64,000 nucleotides of DNA from Zanthoxylum bungeanum (GCA_019454045.1 SKCR01038143.1:124001-188000), one strand, 5' to 3'. Positions 31,278 through 45,488 are shown, counted from the first letter of the stretch. Program-made: numbers and translations. The notes: a model not told the origin generated them from the letters alone.

Positions 31278-32739
31278 TGGTCTAGGGAGTCAGTGACTGC
31301 AGTGGGTAGAGTGATGGGGTCTTGTATACATAGTATGACCAGGATACTTGTATACGGGGCACTACCTCTCAAGTATCTGATCCTCCAGTATGTCCTCAAG
31401 ATCTATAGACAGATTTGTAAGCTTTCCCCTACTATTCAAATAGTATTCCTTGCGAGAACAACTTTACTGTAGATCCAAGTTGAGAATTCCTATGTAGATA
31501 TCCTGGCCTATCACCAGAAGTTCAGAACAAGCTATGAAATTAAATAGTAAAGATCTAAGAAAAGTTACCCAATGGAGTGGGAAGAAAGATCTATAAGAAA
31601 AGTGAAAGAGGACGTACAGGTGATTAAGTAACCAGATAGTAGTAAGAATAAGAGACACGGAGTTAGATATTAAAAGATAAAACCAGAAGTTTTAGTAAAG
31701 AAGAGTATAGCAAGCCTGAACAAGAGTAAAATGCTGATTACACTAAAGTAAAGTTTCTTCCCTCCAAGCAAGATTCCTTTCCTCCTCAGAAAATTCTTCC
31801 AAGCATATCCAATAGCTTTTGAGAACCTCGTATAGATAGTGAATTCCCCAATAACTAAGGAGAGCCATAAGGCAGAAGAAGCAAGAAATCAGGAATAGTC
31901 TTAGATGTTTTTAATAGTTGTGAGTTGCCATAAGAATACATAGATTCTAAATTCCCCAAACCCATGCCCTCAGGCAAATAAGATGAATGACGTCAGAAAA
32001 ATGATTGGTTGCCCTAACCAAAGAATCCAATAAGGCCTCACCCTACCCAGATCCTCACCCATCCGTGATGTTAGTCAAGAGAGCTGTCATGATGGAGCCT
32101 AGCTCATTCCCACTTTAAATGAGAAATATACTCTACCATGACACTGAGTACCAGAACAAGGATACAAAATTCATCGAAACATAAAATGTTTTCCCTAGTC
32201 CCTACCAACATAGATATAAATAACCGTAAGGAAACCCAGTGAAAGTTTACTCCAAGAACAGAAACAGAAAACCTTGGAAGATACATACCCAGAAAAGAAT
32301 TCAGGAAGCTTCAGAAGATATAAAGAAGAGAACTCAGTATAGTCCAAAGATCTAGACAAGTCAGCATGAGGCTTGCAGTACTAATAGAAGTCCTCATAAT
32401 AGATCAATCATAGTAGGTCTTACTGATCAGCCTAAAGCCAGTAGAATCTATGGAAGTATAAAAGAATAGACCCATGAGGCTGGAGATATTTAAGAGTGAC
32501 AAGAGTAACAGTATAAACAGTAGAAGAAAGTGCCATAGCTGTGATTTATAGCAAGATCAGAGAGCAGAGGTCTAGGAAGTAGTTAGAAGAACGAACCACC
32601 ATTAGCCTAAATAGCATAGCATAGAGCAAAAAAACAGGATATGAAAACAGTAAGCAGGAAACAGGAATTGATAAGAGAGTTATGTACGTATAGTAACATA
32701 GGTAACGTAGTTTGGAGACAGTAATGTAAGTGAATACCT
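31278..32739 (+). other. decayed chromovirus-like interior, nothing recognisable
   Basis: Purine-rich sequence following the primer-binding site. I find no gag, zinc knuckle, protease, RT or integrase motif in any frame, and open frames are 60-70 codons. Either the coding region has decayed beyond recognition or this is another non-autonomous element. Confidence 0.55.
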
Positions 32740-33195
32740 CGGGATGATTAATAAAAAGTAAGGAACCCTAAAGCATGGATTAGTCAATTCATTTTCCAGA
32801 AGTATGGACATAAATTTTTCTAAAGTTGTTTTGAACAATTTGGACCAAAATGCACAAAAATAAAAGCTGGTGGTGCTCACGGTAATTTGGAGTTCTTATG
32901 GATTTTTCTTGTGATTTGTATTTTGATGTATATGATATGTATAAATCATTTTGGTAGTGATTTGAAATCACTTAAATTTGTATTTGACAAATTAGGACTA
33001 AAATGATCAAAATATAAACTTTTGGGGTATCACGGCATTTAAGGAAAAATCTTATTTTTGGGTAAAAAATTCAATTTTGAAGTATTTAGTAATTAGAATA
33101 AATAAGTTTATTTTAATTGCCCGAGAAAAATTATTGAAATCGGGAAAATTTATTTTTCCTCGTTCCGCTACGTTACCCCCTAAATTCCCCTATAT
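32740..33195 (-). repeat. diverged relative of the 20429 solo LTR, reverse orientation
   Basis: On the minus strand from 33195: TATAGGGG, then GGGGGTAACGTAGCGGAA, TTTCCCGATTTCAATAATTT and TTCTCGGGCAATTAAAATAA. In the same order, the solo LTR has TGTAGGGG, CCGGTAACGCAGCGGAAG, TTTCCGATTTCAAAAATTT and TTCTCGGATTAATTAAATAA. Similarity fades after about 450 bp. No target duplication or second end was found. Confidence 0.6.
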
Positions 33196-34385
33196 GAACT
33201 CCATATCTATATAAAACGTCCCCAGCTACACACCAAATCATGTCCCCAAAGTACGTAGTTATAGGTCAGGATTGCTACACCAACCTCACCTTTGTAAATT
33301 AAATGACATAGATTGCCATGCATGAGTTCGTAGTACACTCAGGATTATGATCAATCCATATATGACCATCTAGTAGATCGAAATGATTTTTTTTATTTAA
33401 CAAATATTATAAGAAACTCATTTCTATATGTGTCCAGTTCTATATGATCACATCAGATAAGGTGCCTCCATTCTTATGACTTCAAATGGAAAATCTCGGA
33501 CCAAGGTCGTCATACAGTAATAGAATGGAAGGCAGCTATAGATAAACCACAAATAAAGTACCCTCTTTGTTTGCTCTATATGGACTATTTTAAATTACTA
33601 ACTTCAGACTTAAATTCTCTTGTGTATGACACTCATACACTAAGTTTGAAGGCACCTGAGTAATCTAGGGTAAACAATTATATTTACAATATGCGATATT
33701 AAAACAAACACTTTGATAAATGAATAATGCATCATTTTATTTTCATAAAATATAATATCGTTTACATTACATGAAGCTCTAGGGCATATATCTCACATAA
33801 ACTCATCAAATCAAAAATATACGGGAGATCTAGTTTTACCGAAAACTCGCTAATCCTATTGGATCGATCCAATTTATTCTGATTTTACCAGAATTCTACC
33901 AATACCACAATATCAACACATTCTAACTTATTCAATTCAATACAAGTCATTAAATTACTCTAAGACACTACTGAAATCATCCGAATATAAAACGAGAAAC
34001 TAAAATAATGAGATTTTCATTAGGATGTCTTATCGAAATTCTGAGGGTATCAGTATACTCCATATGCCTCTACAAACAAGTAGGAATCGACGGAATTTGA
34101 ATCGAAGCTCTTGGGAAAATCTATCACTATTCATCTGAATCTTTCTCTCTCGATACGAGTGAAATCGAGCACTTATCAAAACAACCGACTCCACAGCCTT
34201 ATATTACTCTTCGAGGGATTCGATTTAGTAGGTGGATCAAGTAGTAAAATTAGCCAATAAGTCGGGATCAGAACACCCATGTGCGCTCATTATTTCCTCA
34301 ATATTGCTGGATTTCGACGGTCTTAGGGCCACCGTCGACCACCAGCTAACGTACTGTGGCCGGGCTCACCAACCGGCACCACCTC
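33196..34385 (-). repeat. older unclassified repeat, reverse copy
   Basis: On the minus strand this resembles 6400-6516 plus 16486-17369: GTCGACGGTGG, CTGATCCCGACTT, CCACCTACTAAATCGAATC, CCTCGAAGAGTAATA, GATGAATAGTGAT and CCGTCGATTCC appear in the same order. The right end borders the C4 LTR (ACCTC before TGTTGGG at 34386). Beyond about 33990 downwards the similarity is too weak to follow. No gene is seen. Confidence 0.5.
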
Positions 34386-35463
34386 TGTTGGGTTTCTAAG
34401 TTATCCCAAGATCAATTAAGCAATGAAAACATGTGAATACATCAAATTTAAGTTGCGGAAATACTCATTTTGATCGGATTTGCGATGTGTTGAACACAAA
34501 CCTTTTGCTCCTCCATTGAAGCTCTCGGCCAAGCCCTATTTGTGCTCCAAGTTGTTTCGGTCAACCCTCCATGTGTGTGCTCCAAGATCAAAGCTTTGTA
34601 AATGGTGATTCCATGCTCATGAATGGGTTTCCCTATCACCTTTGTTTGACCCATTGGATGTGCTAGCATCATTGAAAAATTTTCCACAAATCTTTCTATT
34701 TGCTTCTTCTTATTCTCGGCCAAGCCAAGAACAAATGAGAGAAAATGGCCCTTGGCCGAATGAGGGAGAGAGAGAGGAAGAGAAGTGTGTTGTGTATTTG
34801 GTTTCTAACACCTAATAAAACTAATACCAAAATCTCTACCAAAATTTTGGTAAAAGCTTTTCCAAAAAGCTTAAACATTTTAGAGGCAAAATGGCATTTA
34901 TTGCCTATAACCACCAACATCATGAATAGTGACTGGTTGATGTGACGCGTGATGTGACTTGTGGGCCCCACTTGATTCGAAATGCGAGTGGGCCTGCAAA
35001 CATTCCCGGGTTGGGGTTCGCTAATTCTGAATTAACGAATTTTCCGTTGCGTCATAATTAAATCAAATTTAATTAAATAATTATGCCTAGTAAAATTACT
35101 ATTCACGTCACTAGCGAATTAATTCTAAATTAACCCGTTCGCCCGAATTAAAATCCAATTTTAATTTCGCGTCGAAATCTAATTTCGTATAATATATCGA
35201 ATATATTATTTTATCGATTAATTCCAAATTAATCGTTCTCTCTCTTTAAATAGTATTTTATCCCAGACAAAATATCTCTGTATTAATCCCAGATTAATTT
35301 TCTCTCTCTATTAATTAATCCCAGATTAATAATGTGCGAGTCATACGTCATCGGTGAATCTATGGAAACGACCCATGAGATCCCCAGATATGTTGGCAGT
35401 AAATCGAACACGTACGTACCTAGTACTACGTTTTTTATACCGATTTACAAGACATGGTTGGCT
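34386..35463 (-). repeat. C4 3' LTR, left part
   Basis: It starts TGTTGGGTTTCTAAGTTATC, the C4 subfamily end, and matches 51045-51569 in its first 525 bp. It includes the hairpin array (about 35118-35330), in which arms are slightly less perfect than in C2. It stops at 35463 with TGGCT, the C3 target site. Confidence 0.9.
35459..35463. other. target site duplication of C3, left copy (TGGCT)
   Basis: TGGCT before TGTTGATTTC at 35464; the same TGGCT at 45489-45493 after CCAACA. Confidence 0.92.
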
Positions 35464-37560
35464 TGTTGATTTCTATTAAGGTCCCGGATCGATTATAAGC
35501 ATGAAAAACATTGCGAATACATATCGACGAAGTTGGGGAATACTCACATCGATCGGTTGAGACGATTTGAAGCCGAATGGAGCCAAAAACGCTCACTGGT
35601 TTGGCGCCACTGCAGTGCAGAATTCTTCACTGGTTTGGGCGTGAAAATGGTCCTTCCGCAAGCTCCAAGCTTCGTCGAACGGATCCCGCCTCATGGGTGG
35701 ACTTCCCTAACACCTTCGCAACTCTCGTAAGTGTGCTAGCACTTGAGTTTTTGCCACAAAAACTCACTCAATGCTTCCCTATTGCTCACGGCAGTGAGCT
35801 GAAATGAAGAAGAAAGAGACAGAACCTTGGGCGTGAGAAGTGAGAATGAGAGAAAAAAATGGAGGAAAAATGTGTATTAGTTACTTGGTAAATGAATTAC
35901 CAAATGCTTTATATATTTTTCCAAAAAATAATAAGCATTACCATTTTATTTATCAAATAAAATCAAATGGAAATGGCATCTCAACACCAACACTATTCCA
36001 CCAAAACACATCAACTATTCATTTCACTTTATCAAGTGACATGATGATAGTCAATCCATCAATCAATCAATCACATCAATCAATCACATCACTCAAAGTG
36101 ACATTTGATTTGACGCTTGATGTGACGAGTGATTTGACGCTTGATGTGACTTGCGTTGCCGCACTCGAATTCGAAATACGAATGCGCTCGCAATCACACT
36201 CGGGCTCGGTTTCGCTAATTCCTAATTAGCGAGTTTTCCGTCGCGTCGTAATTAAATGATTACGCCTAGCGAATTCACTATTCACGTCGCTAACGAATTA
36301 ATTCTAAATTAATTCGTTCGCCCGAATTAAAATCTAATTTTAATTCCGCGTCGAAATCCATTTCGTTTAATATATCGAATATATTAATTTATCGATTAAT
36401 TCCAAATTAATCGTTATCTCTCTCTAGACGATATTTTATCCTAGATAAAATATCTCCGTAATTAATCCTAGATTAATTTTCTCTTTCTTCTATATAATCC
36501 CAGATTATTAATGAGTGCGAGTTATGCGTCATCGGTGCATTATCGGGAAGCGACCCATGAGATCCCCGGATAATTCGGCAGTAAATACGGTCGTCGGAGT
36601 ATCCGAATCACCTACGTACCAAGTACTACATTCTACCGATTTACGAGACAAGATCGGCTTCTAGCAAAGCACGAAGTCTATCCAATTCTCCGGTAATATT
36701 CTCTAAAATATTTAAGATCTATATCAAGCGTAGTATACCAAGTATCGTGTATATCGGCCCAGTATCGGATAGTCACGTGCTAGGGCTGGGGTTGGATAAG
36801 TGTCTGCCCCGTCCGAAGCACATATCGGATGTCTGGTAACTAGTCTCTATAATCGGATATACATGACCTTGTCATAATATCCCGATGGCCGGCCAGCACT
36901 TAAGAGCACTAATACCGTATCCTGCGTGACATCATCTCCACTATGACTGGAGTGATACTTCCGTCTTGACATCACACCCAATACTCTACGATTCTCAATA
37001 TACCCAGCATTGGCGTACACAGAACCGGTTAGAGTCCTAGACGACCTCAACAAAAGTATATGATTGTCGTAAGCATTAGCGGTGCAAGTCTCAGGTTAAG
37101 ACCATACACACCTACCCTGATGTCGGACTCCCATAGACACATAGTCATAATACCAATGGGATTCCGAGGGGTCTATCCAGAGCGAAGCTGTTTCCCGTAC
37201 CATCGGTGAAACACAACCTCCTATCGCACTTGCATGAGTATCCAATACCCAAATATATGAGAACTATGCCGTTGTGCCCTCACAACGCGCACAAGTGCAA
37301 TACTAGCCTATTCCGCATTATCGATGTCCAGTCTCGATAATACTCCGGCTAGGGATATTTAATGATTAATCCTTCGTGGACTGATACTGTCTCATATCAT
37401 CTCAATCCAGGAACTAATCATAGGGACCTCTCTTCATTTATATATCTAAGGTGATCTAATCACAAATGATGAGAGTGCAATTTCCTTGTCACATAGTTAA
37501 TTTGTACAACAACACTATGATCTGTACAAATAGTGACGCTATGGGTCATATTATCCAACA
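35464..37560 (-). repeat. 3' LTR of C3
   Basis: Ends TGTTGATTTCTATTAAGG and CATATTATCCAACA (plus strand). The U5-side region is specific to this subfamily; the rest matches C2, including the hairpin array at about 36294-36512 and GTGCTAGCAC at about 35734-35743. Confidence 0.95.
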
Positions 37561-37573
37561 ATCTCCCACTTGG
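37561..37573 (-). other. polypurine tract of C3
   Basis: Plus strand ATCTCCCACTTGG next to the LTR, identical to C2. Confidence 0.85.
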
Positions 37574-39100
37574 CACATAGCCAGTCACTCAAGTGTCCCA
37601 CACCCGAACTATGTACGGTTCACTCAAATTGCTGAGAAAAGGTTTTCGTCAGCGGATTTCATGATTATCGTCTGACGCGATTTATACGATCATCACATCG
37701 CCACGATGTATGATCCGAACGAATCAGATGATATAGAAGTATATATCTGGATCGTCGATGAGACCTTTAATTCTTTAGCCTTGTGCTGACGCCTAGCTCA
37801 GCTGCTAACAGAACTATATCTAATCTAATTAGATTTATTATCGACCCAAATGGCTTCTATTGCTGCCTCAGCTGCAGCAATAATCCGCATTTGTTGTTTA
37901 TTCGGCAACAGTATCTTGCTCGGAAGATTTCCAGCTCACTGTCCCGTTATTCAAACTTTATAGTACCGCAGTATTTAACTGTTTGGAAACTTGCGGTAGT
38001 GATCCCAGTCACTTCAAGTTCTCCTTCTCCATAGTTTAAGACAGCATCTTTAGTTCTCTAAGATACTAACAGATGTCCTTAACTTCAATCCAGTGACTAT
38101 CACTTGGATTGACCCGATTGTGACTCCATATGCTCAAAGCGTATGAGACACCATATCAAGTACATTTTAAATGTACAATTTCCCAGAGAGTGTTAACAAC
38201 TCCAAATCTATCCCAGTAGATCTTTATTCCTTGAATAAAGGTTGTTACTCCCCAGAATTCTACGGAGAATTTCTATGAAAGCCAAGCTTTCACCAATTGC
38301 TTTATGGGAATTTCCTTGTCAGTGCGCTCCCACTAACCTCCTTATATACACAAGAATCATTTCGTTTTGAATCAAATCATTAACCATTATGATTATTTCA
38401 AAACGACAGTTCCAAGAACCTTATGCTTGCTTCAATCCAAACATGGATCGAATAACCCGCAAACCTTGTTTGTCGGTTATACAAAATCGTCAGGATGTTG
38501 TAAGCATCCTCCAAAGGTTTCCTTTTCAGGAAAGCGATTTTGATCATTAACTGACACATTTCATAAATGAAATATGCAGTATCTACAAGCATCTTCAAAA
38601 TGGATTTACCATGGCAACAGGTAAAAGGTTGAACCGTAATCAACACAATGTTGATAACGATACCTTTCCGTCAAAAGCCTAGCTTTGTACGTTGGTATGT
38701 TGCCATCCATGTATGTCTTCCTTGAAGACGTTTATGTACCAATAGGCACAATGCCTTGCGGTACAACAACTAGTATCCAAACATAGTTGTTATACATGGA
38801 ATCCATTTCGGACTCATGGCACTTTGCCATAATAGGGAGTCGATACCTTGTATCACTTCCTCGTACGTAGTCGGTTGGTATACCTCCATAAGATTTACAT
38901 CTTTAAGGGGTTACATCAGAAACCCATACCCCAGGTTGTTTTCTGATTCTCTCCGATCTACGCGGTTCTTGTGTATTCGAAGATTAATGGTACAGATTCA
39001 TCATTGATGAACTGTTTGTGTTCCATTAAGGACTTCGTGCCTTGAATAGTATTACTCCGATTTTCATCGAGTATCACTATCCTCCCACTGACCACTGCAT
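37574..39100 (-). pseudogene. C3 RNase H and reverse transcriptase remnant, YIDD box deleted
   Basis: Collinear with C2 8633-10160. RNase H AAAEAAIEAIW-type block near 37855-37885; RT near 38220-38890 with pieces matching C1; linker near 38900-39100. At about 38307-38321 the YIDD-coding stretch is missing, at the same place as in C2. It has many stops and the longest open frames are about 80 codons. Confidence 0.85.
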
Positions 39101-39119
39101 ATCGGTGTTCCTCTTAGGA

Positions 39120-39965
39120 AAACCGCATGGTGAGCAACAATTATATTGTTCTCATGTGAGATTTATAAGTACTATACTTATGGTTTTCCCTAGGATAACC
39201 TATAATTGGCACTTATCCAATTTGGGTTCTAGTTTGGTATCATCCAAACGTTATGCCCGGCATACCCAAATTATTAGGAATGAGAAACCCTGTTTCTTTC
39301 CTGTTCATATCCTATATGATATCTGTCAAACAGATTTATATGGAACCTTATTCTAAATAAGTTTTGCACTGTTAATACATATCCTGTTGAAGGAAATGAT
39401 AGCTCAGAGCGACTCGTGATAAACCTTATCATGTCCAACAAAATTTGGTTTTTCGTTCGGACACACCGTCTAACTGACGTGTCTCGGGAGGAGTCCTCAT
39501 CTGAAAGAATACTATACTCTTTCATGTATGTTTGAAACTTACTGCTTAAGTATTTTCCATTACGGTCTTACCGTGACGGTATAATACTATAGCCGATCTG
39601 TTTATCTACTTCGTGTCGAAACTCTAATAGTTTCCGATCTGTGTTCTTCAAAAGAAACACATAACCATAACGTGATGCCACATCCGTTAAGGTCACGAAA
39701 TATTCATGTTCACATCTAGCCTAGCTAGATATGGGCCCACTAACTTCACCATGAATAGGGCTAACAGATCGGTGGCACTTACACTATTACCAAGTAAACA
39801 GTGTTTTAGGTACTTTACCTAACAAACTAGATTCGTAGACTTTATTTGAATAGTCAAATCAGTCCTAGTACCCACTCTTCAAAAGTGTGGATATACGAAT
39901 CTTGTTTAATTGTGTCCCAGACAACAATGCCACAAATAAGTCTCTATTGATCAAATCAATTTGAG
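39120..39965 (-). pseudogene. C3 integrase and pre-integrase remnant
   Basis: Collinear with C2 10180-11030. The HSDISGPM-like region is near 39725-39760 (plus-strand AGATATGGGCCCACTAACTT). The reading frame is broken repeatedly. Confidence 0.8.
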
Positions 39966-40199
39966 CTATTTATTTGTCATTTTATATGTTTTGAGATTTT
40001 AATTATATTCAAAATATAAATTCTGTTATTCACATCTAATGTGTTTATCTCAGTATCATCTTTATATAATGAAACACTTAGTGTTCTAGAATATAAAGGT
40101 TTATCCACAATGGATTAAACACTGATATAGAGATAATGTCTCTAGTCAAACTAGTTACATTATAACAGTTCCTAATTTAAGTACACACCCGAAGGGTAG

Positions 40200-40560
40200 T
40201 TCCTAAACTTAGGTATCTACGGTCGAAACAGCGACTTTCGTCCCGTTTCCGATTCGCAGAGCAATCTCAGCTTGAAGTCAGTATCCTGCTCAAAGCAGAT
40301 TCTGAACATCAATACATATATTTTATGTACCACACTAAGTATTTAAAATCTAATTTCAATACTAGTAGTGAACATAACTTTGACAAACATTTTAAAGTCA
40401 GAGCCTTGCCCTTTCTTTAATTCCTTCGTGTCTGCCATATCCAAATGGTAGTCACTTTGGGATATGTCAATTATCTTTTCAATATTTCAGGAACCTTAGG
40501 CCAAGCCTTGGGTTTTTAGAATATCGAAACGATGTGCACCTCGTGCTACATGCCCAATTG
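40200..40560 (-). pseudogene. C3 protease and gag end remnant, zinc knuckle deleted
   Basis: The protease-site block is near 40290-40365. The gag end is near 40380-40560, with the same junction as C2 at about 40450-40460 where the CCHC zinc knuckle should be. Confidence 0.78.
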
Positions 40561-43368
40561 CAAACTTTGACTTTTCACCTCTAGAATAGTCAATTAATTC
40601 TCCAAGAATTATTTATTGCAATTTTAATACTTTTAAATCTAAAATTAGATTTATGACAAGTATATTAATTAAGCACTAAAGTCATCATCACATAAATCTT
40701 CCAAAGATTTTATGCTCTACTTATTTGCTTAATTTTGGGCTTAAGGTATAATAAGTTATTTTATCAAATAAAGTAACCTATTATTTATTCCCAATTTGAA
40801 AATTAAATCATTTAAAATATTTTAATCCCAGATTATATTTTAAATATCCAACTTTTCAATTTTATCTTGATTACAATAGTCCAACTATTTAATCAACGAT
40901 TAGTGGTACTATATATTATAATGATTATAATAGTCCAACTATATAATCAAATATAATCCAAATTAATTAACCTCAATTACATTGATTACTATAATCCAAT
41001 TATAAAATCAACTGTAAACTGAAATTAATTAATTCAAATATATTGATTAATATAATCCAATTATATATAATCAACTATAATACAGTCCAACTGTTTATTA
41101 AAACAACATTAAATATTAGTCCAACTAATACTTTTAATATATGACGAGTGATATTTGTTTGAGCGCGTATGGCGAGTAATTGAACGAATATTGCAAATTC
41201 AATTCTTGCCTCCCACTATTTTTCGTCGAGCCTCTAACCCTCTGTCGAGTACTCGGGAAACCGTGTTTCCTAGTGGGCTAGGATCCCGTTAAATATCACA
41301 CAATCTTGACTTTGGCCAACAAATTGTATGATAATTAACTAGGTAGATCTCTAAGATCAATTGGATCTCATCCAACTCCTAGATCCGGTAGGTGGACATC
41401 CAAGTCCGAAACATATATCTTATATATGCCTATATATCCAATATATAGCCTAACCTTTTTCCTCTGAATCAACTAGGCCTTGGCTTTGGCACAACAAACC
41501 TGATGATCCCAGTCAAGCGCGGACCCATTGACCATGGAAGCTTCGTAATCAATGTCGATGGACAAGAAGTGGTCTTGACTTTGGCCAACAAACCACAACT
41601 TGGACAAGACACCAATATGGAACAAAGCTTCGTGATTCAAGCACATCTTCGACGGACAAGGGCTTGACTTTGGCCAACAACCCATGCCAATCTAGGATCT
41701 TGAGCAAGAATCACTCAATGGAAGGAAAAGACGCATGATATTTGATGAGGGCTTTTCGCGTGCAAATTGGCTACCAATTTCATTATCTTTGTTAAGGTCT
41801 CATCATCATACACCCTTAAACATGCATTCTAAATACATAATAAAGCGAGTATGAAAATAAATAATAATGATATGCGGATGGATACTTAAACATTGATCCT
41901 AGATCAAATCTCTCCCTTCTCACTCAAGCTAGCACTTGTATTACTTCTACCCGTTACACTACACTTCTAAAGAAACCTCATTTACATTGAGGGGAATAGG
42001 TGAGAAGAGAATACAAAGAGAATAAAGGTGATAAGGCTGGACACGCAGGTCCAATTTAATAAATCGAATTTATTACAACAATTTCCAAAATTGCCCCACC
42101 CGACTAATATCCATCCGATATACATTATTCATTCATCACAACCACGTATTCACACATAAGCATGCTATCAATCAATCTAATCAAATTAATTAATCTGATA
42201 ATTATGTGATCATCCAATGTTCAAACAACGATTTGATTTTGCTCGAGTCAAACTCGTTTTTGCGAATAAGTACTCAAAGTACGAATTCTTGAATTAAATT
42301 AAACTACATATTAAATCCAATTTAACATGTATTTAATACTAATTCACTATTCAATTCCAAATTGAATATTACACTTTATTTAATAAACCTTTTCGACTTA
42401 AATTCCAAATTTAATCGCGTTCGGGACTCAAAGCCCGATTAACGTCCAACGTCAATTCAATTCAAGTCTAATGGGCTTTAATTAATTTCTTTAAGGCGTG
42501 GGCTTCGGCAACCAAAGCCCAATCAAGGAGTAACCCCATAAGCCCAGAAATCAATTTAGGCCCATTAGGCCCAATTAAACTTTAAAGGTTTATAAGTTGC
42601 ATTTGGGCTTTATGGTAGTGGTTTTGGGCCCAATTGGATCCAATCCATTTGGCCTAAACCCAACTTTGTACAACAAAGCCCAATAAGCCCATTTACAACA
42701 TAATAAGCCCAAATCCAATTTAAGGCCTAAATAACTAAATTACATGAATCCAATTCCGCAATTTTTACCTAAAGTGCATTACATGATTAATCACCCAAAT
42801 CAATATTTCCAAAACATGAAATTAGTCCAATTAATCATGCTCATTATCATCATCACATGTCCAACACATAAATGAAAAAATCAAACCCATTACATGCTTT
42901 TAAGCTCTCGGCCAAGGAGGGATTTTGTGTCCGATTTGGTTTCAATCCAATCGAACCCACAATCGACATTAAATCACCATCCAATTTGATTTCATACACA
43001 TCCAATGTCACAAAATCAAAAAATCCAAGACAATATAGGGCATGTTACATTCGGCCACCATAAGTATTTTGGGGATTTTGTTCAATTCAAAATTAAATCC
43101 AATTCAATCTTAAATTAACATCATCCAACATCATTACAACTCATCCAATGAATCAAAATGAAAAATTCCAAGAATTTCAAAAATACCCTAAACTTTCGGC
43201 CAAGTAACATTTTTGGGGAAAATTATTCCAAATCAATTTTCAACAAATTGATCCAACCAAAATTCAATTCAACATGTTATAAGCATACTTAAACAATCAA
43301 TTCATTCAAATCATGCTCAAACACAATTTACCCAATTTTAAGCCCTAAAATTTTCATGCTCAAACCTA
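40561..43368 (-). other. C3 long untranslated leader, no gene seen
   Basis: Same layout as the C2 leader: AT-rich units around AATAGTCCAACTATATAATC (about 40860-41110), GGAAAC-CGT-GTTTCC hairpin (near 41265-41280), CTTGACTTTGGCCAACAA copies (about 41304, 41574 and 41664) and GCCCA motifs (42470-42720). No domain was recognised. Confidence 0.7.
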
Positions 43369-43381
43369 GGCTCTGATGCCA
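43369..43381 (-). other. primer-binding site of C3
   Basis: Element strand TGGCATCAGAGCC one base from the 5' LTR; one change from the plant initiator-Met complement. Confidence 0.85.
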
Positions 43382-43382
43382 T

Positions 43383-45488
43383 TGTTGGTTTCTATTAAGG
43401 TCCCGGATCGATTATAAGCATGAAAAACATTGCGAATACATATCGACGAAGTTGCGGAATACTCACATCGATCGGTTGAGACGATTTGAAGACGAATGAA
43501 GCCAAAAACGCTCACTGGTTTGGCGCCACTGCAGTGCAGAATTCTTCACTGGTTTGGGCGTGAAAATGGTCCCTCCGCAAGCTCCAAGCTTCGTCGAACG
43601 GATCCCGCCTCATGGGTGAACCTCCCTAACACCTTCGCAACTCTCGTAAGTGTGCTAGCACTTGAGTTTTTGCCACAAAAAATCACTCAATGCTTCCCTA
43701 TTGCTCACGGCAGTGAGCTGAAATGAAGAAGAAAGAGACAGCCCCTTGGGCGTGAATGAGAAGAGAGGAAAATGGAGGAAATGTGTATTAGTACTTGGTA
43801 AATGAATTACCAAAATGTTTATATATTTTTCAAAAAAATATAAAAGCATTTACCATTTTATTTATCAAATAAATCAAATGGAAATGTCATCTCAACCACC
43901 AACACTATTCCACCAACACACATCAACTATTCATTTCACTTTATCAAAGTGATATGATGTAGTCAATCCATCAATCAATCAATCACATCAATCAATCACA
44001 TCACTCAAAGTGACATTTGATTTGACGCTTGATGTGACGAATGATTTGACGCTTGATGTGACTTGCGTTGCCGCACTCGAATTCGAAATACGAATGCGCT
44101 CGCAATCACACTCGGGCTCGGTTTCGCTAATTCCTAATTAGCGAGTTTTCCGTCGCGTCGTAATTAAATGATTACGCCTAGCGAATTCACTATTCACGTC
44201 GCTAACGAATTAATTCTAAATTAATTCGTTCGCCCGAATTAAAATCTAATTTTAATTCCGCGTCGAAATCCAATTTCGTTTAATATATCGAATATATTAA
44301 TTTATCGATTAATTCCAAATTAATCGTTATCTCTCTCTAGACGATATTTTATCCTAGATAAAATATCTCCGTAATTAATCCTAGATTAATTTTCTCTTTC
44401 TTCTATATAATCCCAGATTATTCAATGAGTGCGAGTTATGCGTCATCGGTGCATTATCGGGAAGCGACCCATGAGATCCCCGGATAATTCGGCAGTAATG
44501 GTCGTAGTAAATACGGTCGTCGGAGTATCCGAATCACGTACGTACCAAGTACTACGTTCTACCGATTTACGAGACAAGATCGGCTTCTAGCAAAGCACGA
44601 AGTCTATCCAATTCTCCGGTCATATTCTCTAAGAATATTTAAGATCTATATCAAGCGTAGTATACCAAGTATCGTGTATATCGGCCCAGTATCGGATAGT
44701 CACGTGCTAGGGCTGGGGCTGGATAAGTGTCTGCCCCGTCCGAAGCACATATCGGATGTCTGGTAACTAGTCTCTATAATCGGATATACATGACCTGTCA
44801 TAATATCCCGATGGCCGGCCAGCACATTAAGAGCACTAATACCGTATCCTGCGTGACATCATCTCCACTATGACTGGAGTGATACTTCCGTCTTGACATT
44901 ACACCCAATACTCTACGATTCTCAATATACCCAGCATTGGCGTACACAGAACCGGTTAGAGTCCTAGACGACCTCAACAAAAGTATACTGATTGTCGTAA
45001 GCATTAGCGGTGCAAGTCTCAGGTTAAGACCATACACACCTACCCTGATGTCGGACTCCCATAGACACATAGTCATAATACCAATGGGATTCCGAGGGGT
45101 CTATCCAGAGCGAAGCTGTTTCCCGTACCATCGGTGAAACACAACCTCCTATCGCACTTGCATGAGTATCCAATACCCAAATATATGAGAACTATGCCGT
45201 TGTGCCCTCACAACGCGTACAAGTGCAATACTAGCCTATTCCGCATTATCGATGTCCAGTCTCGATAATACTCCGGCTAGGGATATTTAATGATTAATCC
45301 TTCGTGGATTGATATTGTCTCATATCATCTCAATCCAGGAACTAATCATAGGGACCTCTCTTCATTTATACATCTATGGTGATCTAATCACAAATGATGA
45401 GAGTGCAATTTCCTTGTCACATAGTTAATTTGTACAACAACACTATGATCTGTACAAATAGTGACGCTATGGGTCATGTTATCCAACA
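43383..45488 (-). repeat. 5' LTR of C3
   Basis: Starts TGTTGGTTTCTATTAAGG, ends CATGTTATCCAACA. Hairpin array at about 44215-44425. Followed by the TGGCT target duplication and the rest of the C4 LTR. Confidence 0.95.

Larger units (their letters stand above)
35464..45488 (-). mobile_element. Ty1/copia element C3, structurally complete, coding-defective
   Basis: 10,025 bp: LTRs 35464-37560 and 43383-45488 (2,097 and 2,106 bp), polypurine tract, primer-binding site and perfect TGGCT target duplication inside the C4 LTR. The LTRs are nearly identical by eye; one visible difference is a short duplicated GTCGTAGTAAATACG segment near 44500 in the 5' LTR only. The interior has the same decay as C2, including both key deletions (zinc knuckle and YIDD box), so C2 and C3 come from one defective ancestor. 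Confidence 0.95.
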
